Source of the DNA: an uncultured Oscillospiraceae bacterium
GTDB lineage: Bacteria; Bacillota_A; Clostridia; Oscillospirales; Oscillospiraceae
Assembly (NCBI GenBank): GCA_910579155.1
Contig: CAJTTS010000043.1
Location: forward strand, 1 to 28,139
Direction: 5' to 3'
Length of the DNA: 28,139 nucleotides
The position numbers and the translations under genes were made by a program. Positions 14,933-22,021 of this stretch are shown one piece after another; within the stretch, counting starts at the first letter, position 1; each line of letters opens with the position of its first letter. Under the pieces are notes generated by a model. It saw only the letters and a program-made list of their open reading frames with translations. It did no database searches and was not told the DNA's origin.

Positions 14933-15822
14933 CTTGTGGTTCCTCCTCGTGCCGCTTTCGATTTTTTGGGCTTAGGTCTTGGCGCGGAACGTGCTGGTTT
15001 TCTCTTGGCGGGGGGAGCGGGGGCAGAAGTGGGGGCAGGATGCGAAACCTCGGGTGCGGGGGCATCCGTGGGAGACGGTGGAATATCCCCGGCCTGCGCA
15101 AATTCCAGAAGGGCATCCACCGCCGCCCGGTCTGGCTCTGTCCGCACTGGGGGCGCGACGGTATAGTGGGGAAGCAGACAGCCATTGATATAAAAATGCC
15201 GCTTGAATTTGTCTGGAACGGGCGGACGCAGTTCAGAAAAATGCTGGGCATACAAATCAAACCGCCCCTGGATATACCGTTGGGCGGCGTCAAAAGTATC
15301 ATAGCGTTTTTTATTTTGCTCCGCGACAACACTCTCCCCGCAGGGATTATACTGCTCGGAGGGGGGACGCTTGGGGCAGTTGATCTCCAGCGACCAGCTA
15401 ACAAGCCAGGTGCCCTTTTTGTCTCCCGCTGAGTCCTCCCAGATTTTGTAGCACATTTTATAAACAAGATTGCTGATTCTCCAACTTCCGTCCCCCAACT
15501 GCTTCCACTGGTTGGAGGTATGCGCCACCTGGGGGGTATTGACATACTCCAGGGCCTTGTCCAGCAGCAGCGTTTGAGCGGCCTGTGTCTCCCACTCATT
15601 GACCATGCCTTGAACCCTCTTAAAAATATCCTGTTCTTTCTTTGCGCTGTCCTTGCGCTGTTGTATTAACTCTGGAATAGGTAAGCTGACCTTCTCCGCG
15701 ATTTCAGGAATATCAATGCTGTATCCGTCGTACTCCACACGATGCTCCAATTTGAGGGCCGCGCCCTCTGCCAGCCTGTCATTCCACTCCCCAGATGTCG
15801 AATAGAAAGATTCCTTAGCCAT
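14929..15822 (-). CDS. Element-encoded protein of unknown function, paralogue B
   Basis: The 297 residues align along most of their length with the protein at 13914-14726: WETQAAQTL, VAHTSNQW, ISNLVYKMCYKIWED, RYIQGRFDLYAQHF, RPPVPDKFKRHFYINGCLLPHYTV. After about residue 230 comes a long Ala/Pro/Lys-rich disordered tail ending in KPKKSKAARGGTTR, which could bind nucleic acid. No enzymatic motif is visible. It begins 9 bp after the LPD28 gene, with TAGGAG as ribosome site. Function unknown; the two copies suggest duplication and divergence inside the element. Confidence 0.7.
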   Translation of the reverse strand: MAKESFYSTSGEWNDRLAEGAALKLEHRVEYDGYSIDIPEIAEKVSLPIPELIQQRKDSAKKEQDIFKRVQGMVNEWETQAAQTLLLDKALEYVNTPQVAHTSNQWKQLGDGSWRISNLVYKMCYKIWEDSAGDKKGTWLVSWSLEINCPKRPPSEQYNPCGESVVAEQNKKRYDTFDAAQRYIQGRFDLYAQHFSELRPPVPDKFKRHFYINGCLLPHYTVAPPVRTEPDRAAVDALLEFAQAGDIPPSPTDAPAPEVSHPAPTSAPAPPAKRKPARSAPRPKPKKSKAARGGTTR

Positions 15823-15831
15823 GGGTCGCTC

Positions 15832-16215
15832 CTATCTGTCAGGGATCGGGGGCCGGGCTTTGTGCTTAGGCGTTGACGGCGAGGGTCTGGACGGTGAATA
15901 CTTCCGCATAAACTCCTCCGTGCTAAACCGTTCCACACCATCGCCAAAGGAAAAATCCTTGGGAGATAAAGCCCGGTTGTCGCTCTTCCGCAGTTTGATG
16001 GGTCTGACGGTAATTACTGTCCCGAAGTGCTCTGCGGCAACGTGGCGGGCAATCAGGCAGGGGCGGGCCCAGTCCCCCTCAGAGGTTTGCAAATCGTAGG
16101 TGTACATCCCCTGGGGAACAGTGGCCCGGTTGACACGCAGGGGTGTGTACAGTCCAGGGATGCCCAAAATCTTCACTTCTGCCATGCGCTCTTTCGTTGC
16201 GTCAATGGGGTTCAT
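15832..16215 (-). CDS. LPD28-like domain protein (large polyvalent protein-associated domain)
   Basis: The 127 residues include a pattern I know from the LPD28/YodL-type domain of phage- and ICE-borne proteins: L-Y-T-x-x-RV-x-R-x-T-VP-x-G-MYTYDL, then a short acidic insert, A-R-H-V-x-x-E-HFGT-VIT, and F-x-FGDGVERFSTEEFM. These domains often occur in very large polyvalent proteins that travel with conjugating DNA; here the domain stands alone with a basic proline-rich tail. The exact activity is unknown. The start follows TAGGAGG at good spacing. It is part of the same minus-strand gene run as the two paralogues. Confidence 0.65.
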   Translation of the reverse strand: MNPIDATKERMAEVKILGIPGLYTPLRVNRATVPQGMYTYDLQTSEGDWARPCLIARHVAAEHFGTVITVRPIKLRKSDNRALSPKDFSFGDGVERFSTEEFMRKYSPSRPSPSTPKHKARPPIPDR

Positions 16216-16294
16216 AATTTCCTCCTATCTGGCCCCAGGCTGGGGCTGTTTTTTTGGTTTTTCCCAGTGGCGGGGGAATTTTCATGATGTGCTT

Positions 16295-17260
16295 TTACCG
16301 TTGGGGATTGGTGCGGCCCTTGGGGTGCTTGGGCTCAGGGGCCTGTCCCGCTTTGATTTCACGGATATGAATTCTGACGGAGCGGCGGGGCCGCTGTGCA
16401 CCGTCCTTTTTGGGCGTTTTCTCCTGGGCGGAGGAGGCGGACTGTTCCGCTTGCTGATCAGTGGTCTGCTCCGGCATCTTCTCCGGAGCAGGGGGCAGCA
16501 CTTGACCAGTGTTCGCCGCCCTGCGCAGACTAACAACGGTTTCACTCATGCTGCGTGTAAATTTCTCCCGCTCCTTTTCCGGCATGGCCTGGGTCTGAAC
16601 CTCAAATTGTTGTTCCATACGGGAAATACTGCTGTGCTGTCGGAAGAAATGCAGTACCTTTGTGGACAGCTTTTCCAGGTCGTTTTGCAACTGCGGGCCG
16701 AAGTGCTCGTGAAGTAGCGCCCCCAGGCCCTCCGGGGCCATATAGAAGCCCTGCGTTACATCGTCGGGGGAGCTCAAACAGCCCGTAACATAGTCCTCCA
16801 TCTGCTCCAGCATGGGGCGGCATCCCGGCCCGGTGCTCAGGGGAAGCCAGTAGCGATCCTGCTCACCCTCCATGATGTAGTCGATGGCTACGGTCACAGC
16901 CCTTTCCGGGCCGTCATAGTCCCAATTATGGTTCAATTCCTCGATCCGCATTTCTGCTTCATAAAGCGTCAGCCGGGTGCCAATCGGCAGCTCCGGGTCA
17001 TTGCTCTCCATGACTGTCACCATGGGCTGGCTGTCCAGAGGCGGGGCCGGGGGCAATGCGCTTTCAACGGGCTGGAACAGCATACCCACAGATTCAGAAA
17101 TTCCATGGGTAAAGTTTTTCCAACGGGTGGCCGCGCCGCGAACCGTGCATAGGCCCTGCTTGAAAAAGCCTGCCACGATGTTGGCGCTTTCGTTCAGCAG
17201 GTCTTTCACATCCCGCTTCAAATTGCCCGCGATTTCTTTCATGCGGGTTTCTTGCTCCAT
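16295..17260 (-). CDS. Accessory protein with an LPD25-like domain
   Basis: This 321-residue protein has an N-terminal helical part. At about residues 90-165 it has a segment resembling the LPD25-type domain: LPIGTRLTLYEAEMRIEELN, VAIDYIMEGEQDRYWLPL, and a final MEDYV. A helical region follows (about 180-260), then a Gln/Glu/Ala linker and a basic tail (RPRRSVRIHIREIK). There is no signal peptide. The role is unknown, but such domains recur in accessory genes of Clostridia conjugative elements. The start at 17260 has a GGAG ribosome site. The 79-bp gap to the next gene (16216-16294) contains a small GCCCC/GGGGC hairpin with a T-run only on the plus strand. Confidence 0.55.
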   Translation of the reverse strand: MEQETRMKEIAGNLKRDVKDLLNESANIVAGFFKQGLCTVRGAATRWKNFTHGISESVGMLFQPVESALPPAPPLDSQPMVTVMESNDPELPIGTRLTLYEAEMRIEELNHNWDYDGPERAVTVAIDYIMEGEQDRYWLPLSTGPGCRPMLEQMEDYVTGCLSSPDDVTQGFYMAPEGLGALLHEHFGPQLQNDLEKLSTKVLHFFRQHSSISRMEQQFEVQTQAMPEKEREKFTRSMSETVVSLRRAANTGQVLPPAPEKMPEQTTDQQAEQSASSAQEKTPKKDGAQRPRRSVRIHIREIKAGQAPEPKHPKGRTNPQR

Positions 17261-17294
17261 TTACATCACTCCAATCCATTATTTGTTGAAACTT

Positions 17295-17309
17295 ACCTCA
17301 AATTGAGGT
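17295..17309. repeat. Dispersed 15-bp palindrome, copy 9
   Basis: ACCTCAAATTGAGGT, perfect. It lies 4 bp beyond the stop of the PP-loop gene and upstream of the LPD25-like gene. Confidence 0.92.
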
Positions 17310-17313
17310 GGAT

Positions 17314-18274
17314 TTATCGTGTGGGGTCGGATTTGCGGCGTTTCCGGTTGCCTTGCGTAGGCGGGCCAATAAGGGACAGCATTTGCAGGTCGCTTTCAGT
17401 GGCATAGGAAAGCAGCCTGTCTATCGGGTTTTCCCCGGTAGGGAAGTGCTTCTGGTACAACATATCCAGCGCCCGGTAAAAGGCCCTGCTGCGTATGCTC
17501 CAACCATGAGCCGCCCACTCCTTTTCAAAGTCAAAGCGCAATTCCAGCATCCGAACGCTTTCCTTTGGCCGGAATTGGCCGAAAGCGTTATCCCGGCCAA
17601 ATTGCTCAATGGCCCGGTCATCCAGCCTGCGCAGCTCGGCCCACATCTCCGGGTAGCGTTCCCGAAGGGTTCGCAGGTCTTTGAGGCTTTGCAGGGGGCA
17701 GCACCAACAGGACACACGGGAAAAATCCTCATATAACCCGTTCCAGTGATAGCCTGCCCGGTAGCAGCCCTCCAATGCCTGGGCCTCGGTGATTTCCCAT
17801 TCCACCAGCGGATAGCGTTTCGATGGGTGCTGGTTCCGCTTCCGCTTCAGCCGATGGGGTTCGTCTACCGCAAAGCCGATATAGTGGTAGGGCTTTGCTG
17901 GCAAAGTCCGGCTAAAAGCGTCGATCAGGCGGACTTTGAACTCCCCGGTACACCATCGGACGGCAGAATTGGGCCAGCCATACCCAGGAAAATCATAGCG
18001 GCTGTCCGTTTTTATGGCTTCAAACATCAATTCCTCAAATGGCCGCTCTGGGAACAGGCGTGTAACAGAAATTCCACGCTCGGCCATTAAGAACCGCTCC
18101 ACCTGGTCGATGTGCTCATACATGGCGGGAAACTCCATTGTGGTATCGGCATAAACCACGGCGTCGATCTGCATACCTCGCCGTATCATTTCCAGGAGCA
18201 TATAGGTGCTGTCTTTCCCTCCTGAAAAATTGACTACACATGGCCGTTGGTCTGAATTTTCGCTAAAAAGCCAT
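17314..18274 (-). CDS. PAPS-reductase-family PP-loop protein with apparent +1 frameshift near its start
   Basis: Without correction the frame opens at the ATG at 18201 (295 residues). The PP-loop SGGKDST is encoded just upstream in the same frame (18225-18205), where no start codon exists. An ATG at 18274 with an upstream AAAGGCGG reads MAF and then hits TAG. Removing one T from the T5 run at 18265-18269 joins MAFSENSDQ to the PP-loop frame and gives a normal 319-320-residue protein. Later parts fit the family: YADTTMEFP, the WCTGEFKV segment, and a Cys cluster in VSCWCCPL. PAPS-reductase-like ATP pyrophosphatases act in sulfur metabolism or in DNA/tRNA sulfur chemistry; the substrate here is unknown. 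The gene may be broken, recoded or affected by a homopolymer error. Confidence 0.75.
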
Positions 18275-18295
18275 TGAAATTACACCGCCTTTCAA

Positions 18296-18326
18296 AAACG
18301 GGCTGGGGCGCACCCGCGCCCCAGCC
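18296..18326 (-). terminator. Rho-independent terminator after the ArdC gene
   Basis: GGCTGGGGCG (18301-18310) pairs perfectly with CGCCCCAGCC (18317-18326). On the minus strand the stem is followed by CGTTTTTG. It separates the ArdC-side unit from the PP-loop gene. Confidence 0.75.
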
Positions 18327-18335
18327 TGTTAATTT

Positions 18336-18350
18336 ACCTCAATTTGAGGT
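18336..18350. repeat. Dispersed 15-bp palindrome, copy 10
   Basis: ACCTCAATTTGAGGT, perfect, next to the terminator stem. Confidence 0.92.
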
Positions 18351-18368
18351 AGGTTTCCGGCAAAATAC

Positions 18369-18383
18369 ACCTCAAATTGAGGT
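18369..18383. repeat. Dispersed 15-bp palindrome, copy 11
   Basis: ACCTCAAATTGAGGT, perfect, 5 bp beyond the ArdC stop codon and 33 bp from copy 10 (start to start). Confidence 0.92.
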
Positions 18384-18388
18384 ACATT

Positions 18389-19372
18389 TTATCGTGCTGG
18401 GGTGCTGCTCCGTTTCTGCCTTGTCCTGGGGCGGTGGGGCGCGGGCTGCTTGCGCTTGGTCGGGGGCAGTTCCCGGCTATTCCCCTCCATGCCGTCGATC
18501 AGTTCGGCGGCGGTGGCCCGTATGCAGTCCAGGGAGGATTTCAATTCTGATAAATCCTTCCCTTTGCTCCACCCGGCCACATAGCCAAAGGAATAATCCG
18601 ATGTGTCTATACCGAAGTGTTGACACACCACATAGGCCACGCTCTCCGCTTCCACCTCACGGGTATGGCGGTCTTTTTTGGGTTCGTCGGGAGAGGGTTT
18701 GCTCCCCTCCGGCCTGCTGTGGAGTTTTGCGTGGGCCACCTCATGGATCATGGTTTTCAAGGTCTGTACCTCACTCATGCCGGGGCGCACCACAATGCGT
18801 TCCTCTGCGTGGTCACAATAGCCCTTTGCGGTTCCGGGCACTTGGCCGAACCCAATCGGGAAAGGGGACAGCCGTTTCAGCGCCCCAGTAAGGTCGGCGT
18901 ACCGCTCCACCGTGCCAGTCAGTTCAGACGATATCTCGGGCAGTTCCTTCCCCTCGGTCTGGGACACATCGAACACGGTTACAACCCTGAACCGATTGGC
19001 TTGAACAGACGTGCGCTCCATGATGGGCTGGCCGCTGCTGTCCACCATGGGCTGGCCCGTGGCGGGGTCAAGTTTCTGCTGCTCCCAAAAATCCCGAAAG
19101 GCACAGGGGGCCAGGATTTGGATGCCCTTTTCCCCCTTCTTGACATGACGGCCAAACTTGCTTTTCCAATCATGAAAACCCGCCACATGGGATGCGGCTG
19201 GAAACTGCATAGCGATTAAAACGATATTGCGGAAGCTGTATTGGTGAAACTTGGACATGGTGTTGAGGTAGTCCGTAAAACGGCCACCTTCAAAAATCTC
19301 TGCAACGCCAGCTTCCAGCTTGTCCGTCACTTCCTTCAACCGCTCTGCGCGGCTGGGATAGGTGTGATCCAT
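18389..19372 (-). CDS. ardC: ArdC-family antirestriction protein with ImmA/IrrE-type metallopeptidase domain
   Basis: The 327 residues contain an N-terminal ArdC ssDNA-binding domain (LNTMSKFHQYSFRNIVLIAMQ, GFHDWKSKFGRHVKKGEKGI; residues about 35-140) and a C-terminal zinc peptidase domain. The latter has an intact HEVAH at 210-214 and a downstream EVEAESVAYVV carrying the likely third ligand. ArdC coats and protects entering single-stranded DNA and blocks restriction in the recipient. I chose the ATG at 19372 because it follows AGCAGGT and sits 4 bp after the previous stop. The longer frame to 19528 would overlap the upstream gene and adds a low-complexity Pro/Arg/Ser stretch. A basic tail ends the protein. 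Confidence 0.88.
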   Translation of the reverse strand: MDHTYPSRAERLKEVTDKLEAGVAEIFEGGRFTDYLNTMSKFHQYSFRNIVLIAMQFPAASHVAGFHDWKSKFGRHVKKGEKGIQILAPCAFRDFWEQQKLDPATGQPMVDSSGQPIMERTSVQANRFRVVTVFDVSQTEGKELPEISSELTGTVERYADLTGALKRLSPFPIGFGQVPGTAKGYCDHAEERIVVRPGMSEVQTLKTMIHEVAHAKLHSRPEGSKPSPDEPKKDRHTREVEAESVAYVVCQHFGIDTSDYSFGYVAGWSKGKDLSELKSSLDCIRATAAELIDGMEGNSRELPPTKRKQPAPHRPRTRQKRSSTPAR

Positions 19373-19376
19373 GGGG

Positions 19377-19715
19377 CTACCTGCTCGGGCCGTTGTGCTT
19401 TGGGGGCCTGTGTGACTTAGGGGCCTTGGGCCCCTTATGGGTGTTGGGCGGCTTGGGTGTGTCCGGCGGCTTGGCCCGCTCCGGGGTGTAATACTCCCAA
19501 ACCTCGGCCAGCCGTTTGTAAAAGTCAACCATAGCGCCGTTCAGCTTTGTGAAATAGTGCCCCTGCTCAAAAGAGGAAAAATTGCTGTGCGTGTAGGCTT
19601 TCCAGGTCACATAAGGCTCGGCGGCTTTGGGGTTGTACCCAACGACCACCATGGTATCACCGGCCCGCTGGCTCTCAATGATGGTATATCCCTGTACTAC
19701 GATGGTTTTTTCCAT
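19377..19715 (-). CDS. Small conserved-looking element protein (about 112 residues), unknown function
   Basis: MEKTIVVQGYTIIESQRAGDTMVVVGYNPKAAEPYVTW begins a beta-rich domain of about 75 residues containing GHYFTKLNGAMVDFYKRL. A Pro/Lys-rich tail follows. I have a sense of similar short proteins beside parB in Clostridia elements but cannot name the family. The ATG at 19715 is preferred, since AGGTGA lies upstream; a TTG two codons earlier at 19721 is possible. The gene begins 6 bp after the ParB stop and ends 4 bp before ArdC, so the three form one unit. Confidence 0.65.
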   Translation of the reverse strand: MEKTIVVQGYTIIESQRAGDTMVVVGYNPKAAEPYVTWKAYTHSNFSSFEQGHYFTKLNGAMVDFYKRLAEVWEYYTPERAKPPDTPKPPNTHKGPKAPKSHRPPKHNGPSR

Positions 19716-19721
19716 ACGCAA

Positions 19722-21944
19722 TCACCTGCCTCCACGGGTGGGCCGCTTGGTTTTGGACGCAGCGTGGGTTTTGCCCTTGTTGCCAGCGGCAGGAGTGGCG
19801 GGGGGAGGTGCGGCAGGCTTTTTGTCCTTATCGCCTGTCACGGGCGGATCAGGCGCAGACCCGGTGGCATCGCCGGGGGCATCGGGAGCCGTGGCCTTAC
19901 CCTTGGCCGCATTTCTCTCAGCCTGGGCCTTTTCCCGCTCCTGGAGTTTCTGACGCAAAATGAGGGCTTCCAAAATGCCCGTTTTGGCTTCGGGAACGGT
20001 GGTGCGCTCGTTGGGGAAGAAGGGCCGCAGATCCTCCTCGCCCAGTGTCACCTTCAAAGGCGGCTTTTCCTCCCGCTTGGTGGGGGCCACGGCCTGCTTG
20101 ATGGCTTCCGTGGTCAGGGTGCCGTCCTCGCTCTGCTTTTTCAGTTCCTTCACCTGCGCGCCAGTGGGCACCTTGGCTTCCTTCTGGATAGCATCCAGCA
20201 GTACCCGCTGCTCCTCCGGTTTCATGCGGGAAATATCCGCGCCAGTGTTCAGCGGGATTTGTTTTTCGTCCACCATTTTCTGCATTTCAGGAATCAGGTC
20301 GTTCAACTGCTTATACCGCTGGACAGTGGACACGCTTTCGCCCACCTGTTTTGCCAACTCCTGGTCAGCGGTCAACGGCTTTTCCCCGGCAGCGGCTTCC
20401 GTCTTGGAGCGGCGGCCCACCTTGCGCCGCATGGCGTCGGTTTTCATCTGATAGGCACGGGCCTTTTCCATGGGGCTGATCACCTCACGCTTGAGGTTAG
20501 CGTCCACCATGGCAATGGTGGCTTCATCCCGATCCAGGTTTCGGACAATGGCCGGGATCGTCTGGATGCCCGCCAACTGGCAGGCCCGCAAGCGGCGGTG
20601 GCCGGACACCATTTCGTAGCCGCCAGCGGGGCGGTTGATCACCATGACGGGCTCCATCACGCCATACCGCTGTACGCTGTCCCGCAGTTCCCACATATCC
20701 TTGTTATCCACAACATTGAAGGGGTGGCCCTCAAAGGGGTGGATGTCGGCCACTTTCAGGGTGGTGAGAAGTTCACGCTGACCCTCTTTGACGATGGGCA
20801 GAGTAAAATCCTTGGGAATTTCAAATTCTTCCTCGTCTTGGGCAGGCTGCTCCGGCGCAACAGACGGTTCCTCGGAGGGCTTGGGCAAAAGCAGCTTGCC
20901 CGGAACGGGAAGGTCAGGATTGTTCCGATGCTCCCGGCGATAGCGGCCAGCTTCCAGCGGGGTCATGTCATAGACCGCTGCCTTGACCTCCAAAATCCCA
21001 GCCTGTTTCAAGGCTTCACAGCGGTGGAAGCCGTCCACCAGTTGAAGTTCACCTTTTGCGCCCACTCGCAGAATAACGGGTTTTTCCAGCCCGTTCTTTT
21101 TGATGCTTTCAATCAATTCGCTGTAGTCTCCTCGGGGAGTACCTTTGACAAGGGAGCCAGGGATGGGTTTAATGTCAGCGATTTTGACCATACGGATAGA
21201 CGGATCGCTGGGCGGCTCGGCGGGGGCATCGCCCTGCTTGGCCTGCTCCTGGGTGGAAACGTCAGCGGCGGGTTCGCCGGGGGCCGGAGATGGCTCGGCG
21301 GGGGCATCGCCCTGCTCGGCCTGCTTCTGGGCGGAAGCATCGGCGGCGGGTTTCTCCGGGGCCGGGGACGGCTCGGCGGGGGCATCGCCCTGGTCAGCCT
21401 GTTCCGGGGTGGGGGCATCAGCGGCGGGTTCCTCTGGAGCCGGGGACGGCTCGGCGGGGGCATCGCCCTGCCCGGTCTGCTCCTGGGTGGAAGCGTCGGC
21501 GGCGGGTTTCTCCGGGGCCGGGGACGGCTCGGCGGGGGCGTCGCCCTGCCCGGCCTGCTCCTGGGCGGAAACATCGGCGGCGGGTTTGCCGGGGGCCGGG
21601 GACGGCTCGGCGGGGGCGTCGCCCTGCCCGGCCTGCTCCTGGGCGGAAACATTGGCGGCGGGTTTGCCGGGGGCCGGGGACGGCTCGGCGGGGGCATCGC
21701 CCTGCTCGGCCTGCTCCTGGGCGGAAGCGTCAGCGGCGGGTTCGCCGGGGGCCGGGGACGGCTCGGCGGGAGCATCGCCCTGCTCGGCCTGTGCCGGGAT
21801 AGGGGCATCAGCGGGCACAGGGTCAGACGGGGGGATGGGTTCCTCAATGGGGGGTGCGTCCTGCTCCACCTGAGCGGGGACATCCTCGCTCTTGGGAGGA
21901 TCATGGAACTTGCCGCTCAAGGGGTTTGCTCGTTTTTTTGCCAT
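19722..21944 (-). CDS. parB: Double-domain ParB/Spo0J-family protein with 26-residue repeats
   Basis: This is a 740-residue protein. A low-complexity N-terminal half contains seven near-identical 26-residue Ala/Pro/Glu repeats. Next comes a first ParB/sulfiredoxin-like domain (IADIKPIPGSL, LIESIKKNGLEKPVIL, LVDGFHRCEALKQAG). A second, canonical ParB domain follows (DIHPFEGHPF, LRDSVQRYGVMEPVMV, MVSGHRRLRACQLAG, NLKREVISPMEKARAYQ) with a helix-turn-helix region (LAKQVGESVSTVQRYKQL). A basic disordered tail ends the protein. ParB proteins bind palindromic sites and act in partition; relatives such as KorB also regulate plasmid genes. No ParA gene is visible here. I chose the ATG at 21944 because TTGGAGGT precedes it; the TTG at 21962 lies on that site. 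ParB-like length is normally 280-400, so this is unusually long. Confidence 0.88.
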   Translation of the reverse strand: MAKKRANPLSGKFHDPPKSEDVPAQVEQDAPPIEEPIPPSDPVPADAPIPAQAEQGDAPAEPSPAPGEPAADASAQEQAEQGDAPAEPSPAPGKPAANVSAQEQAGQGDAPAEPSPAPGKPAADVSAQEQAGQGDAPAEPSPAPEKPAADASTQEQTGQGDAPAEPSPAPEEPAADAPTPEQADQGDAPAEPSPAPEKPAADASAQKQAEQGDAPAEPSPAPGEPAADVSTQEQAKQGDAPAEPPSDPSIRMVKIADIKPIPGSLVKGTPRGDYSELIESIKKNGLEKPVILRVGAKGELQLVDGFHRCEALKQAGILEVKAAVYDMTPLEAGRYRREHRNNPDLPVPGKLLLPKPSEEPSVAPEQPAQDEEEFEIPKDFTLPIVKEGQRELLTTLKVADIHPFEGHPFNVVDNKDMWELRDSVQRYGVMEPVMVINRPAGGYEMVSGHRRLRACQLAGIQTIPAIVRNLDRDEATIAMVDANLKREVISPMEKARAYQMKTDAMRRKVGRRSKTEAAAGEKPLTADQELAKQVGESVSTVQRYKQLNDLIPEMQKMVDEKQIPLNTGADISRMKPEEQRVLLDAIQKEAKVPTGAQVKELKKQSEDGTLTTEAIKQAVAPTKREEKPPLKVTLGEEDLRPFFPNERTTVPEAKTGILEALILRQKLQEREKAQAERNAAKGKATAPDAPGDATGSAPDPPVTGDKDKKPAAPPPATPAAGNKGKTHAASKTKRPTRGGR
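21213..21785 (-). repeat. 78-bp tandem coding repeats in the ParB-family gene
   Basis: Seven full units plus a partial one encode variants of QGDAPAEPSPAPGKPAADVS and its continuation, 26 residues each. Units differ at a few positions (G/E/K, A/V, E/K). The low-complexity, highly similar DNA is prone to copy-number change by recombination. Confidence 0.9.
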
Positions 21945-21987
21945 AGTGTTTTCTACCTCCAATAAAGTGATTTATTTGCAAAAACAA

Positions 21988-22002
21988 ACCTCAAATTGAG
22001 GT
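21988..22002. repeat. Dispersed 15-bp palindrome, copy 12
   Basis: ACCTCAAATTGAGGT, perfect, in the short gap between repA and the ParB-family gene, 43 bp upstream of the ParB start. Confidence 0.92.
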
Positions 22003-22021
22003 AAGTTATTACACATTGCTA

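Noticed and set aside
15748..15761. CTCCAATTTGAGGG, resembling the palindrome
   Set aside because: Both outer arms are wrong and it lies inside a gene.
16577..16615. ACCTCAAATTG followed by TTG, a partial match to the dispersed palindrome
   Set aside because: Only one arm matches, it lies inside a coding sequence, and the right arm is absent; probably chance.
21113..21904. Arg/Pro-rich open frames on both strands over the ParB repeat tract
   Set aside because: They are artefacts of the 78-bp repeat in other frames.
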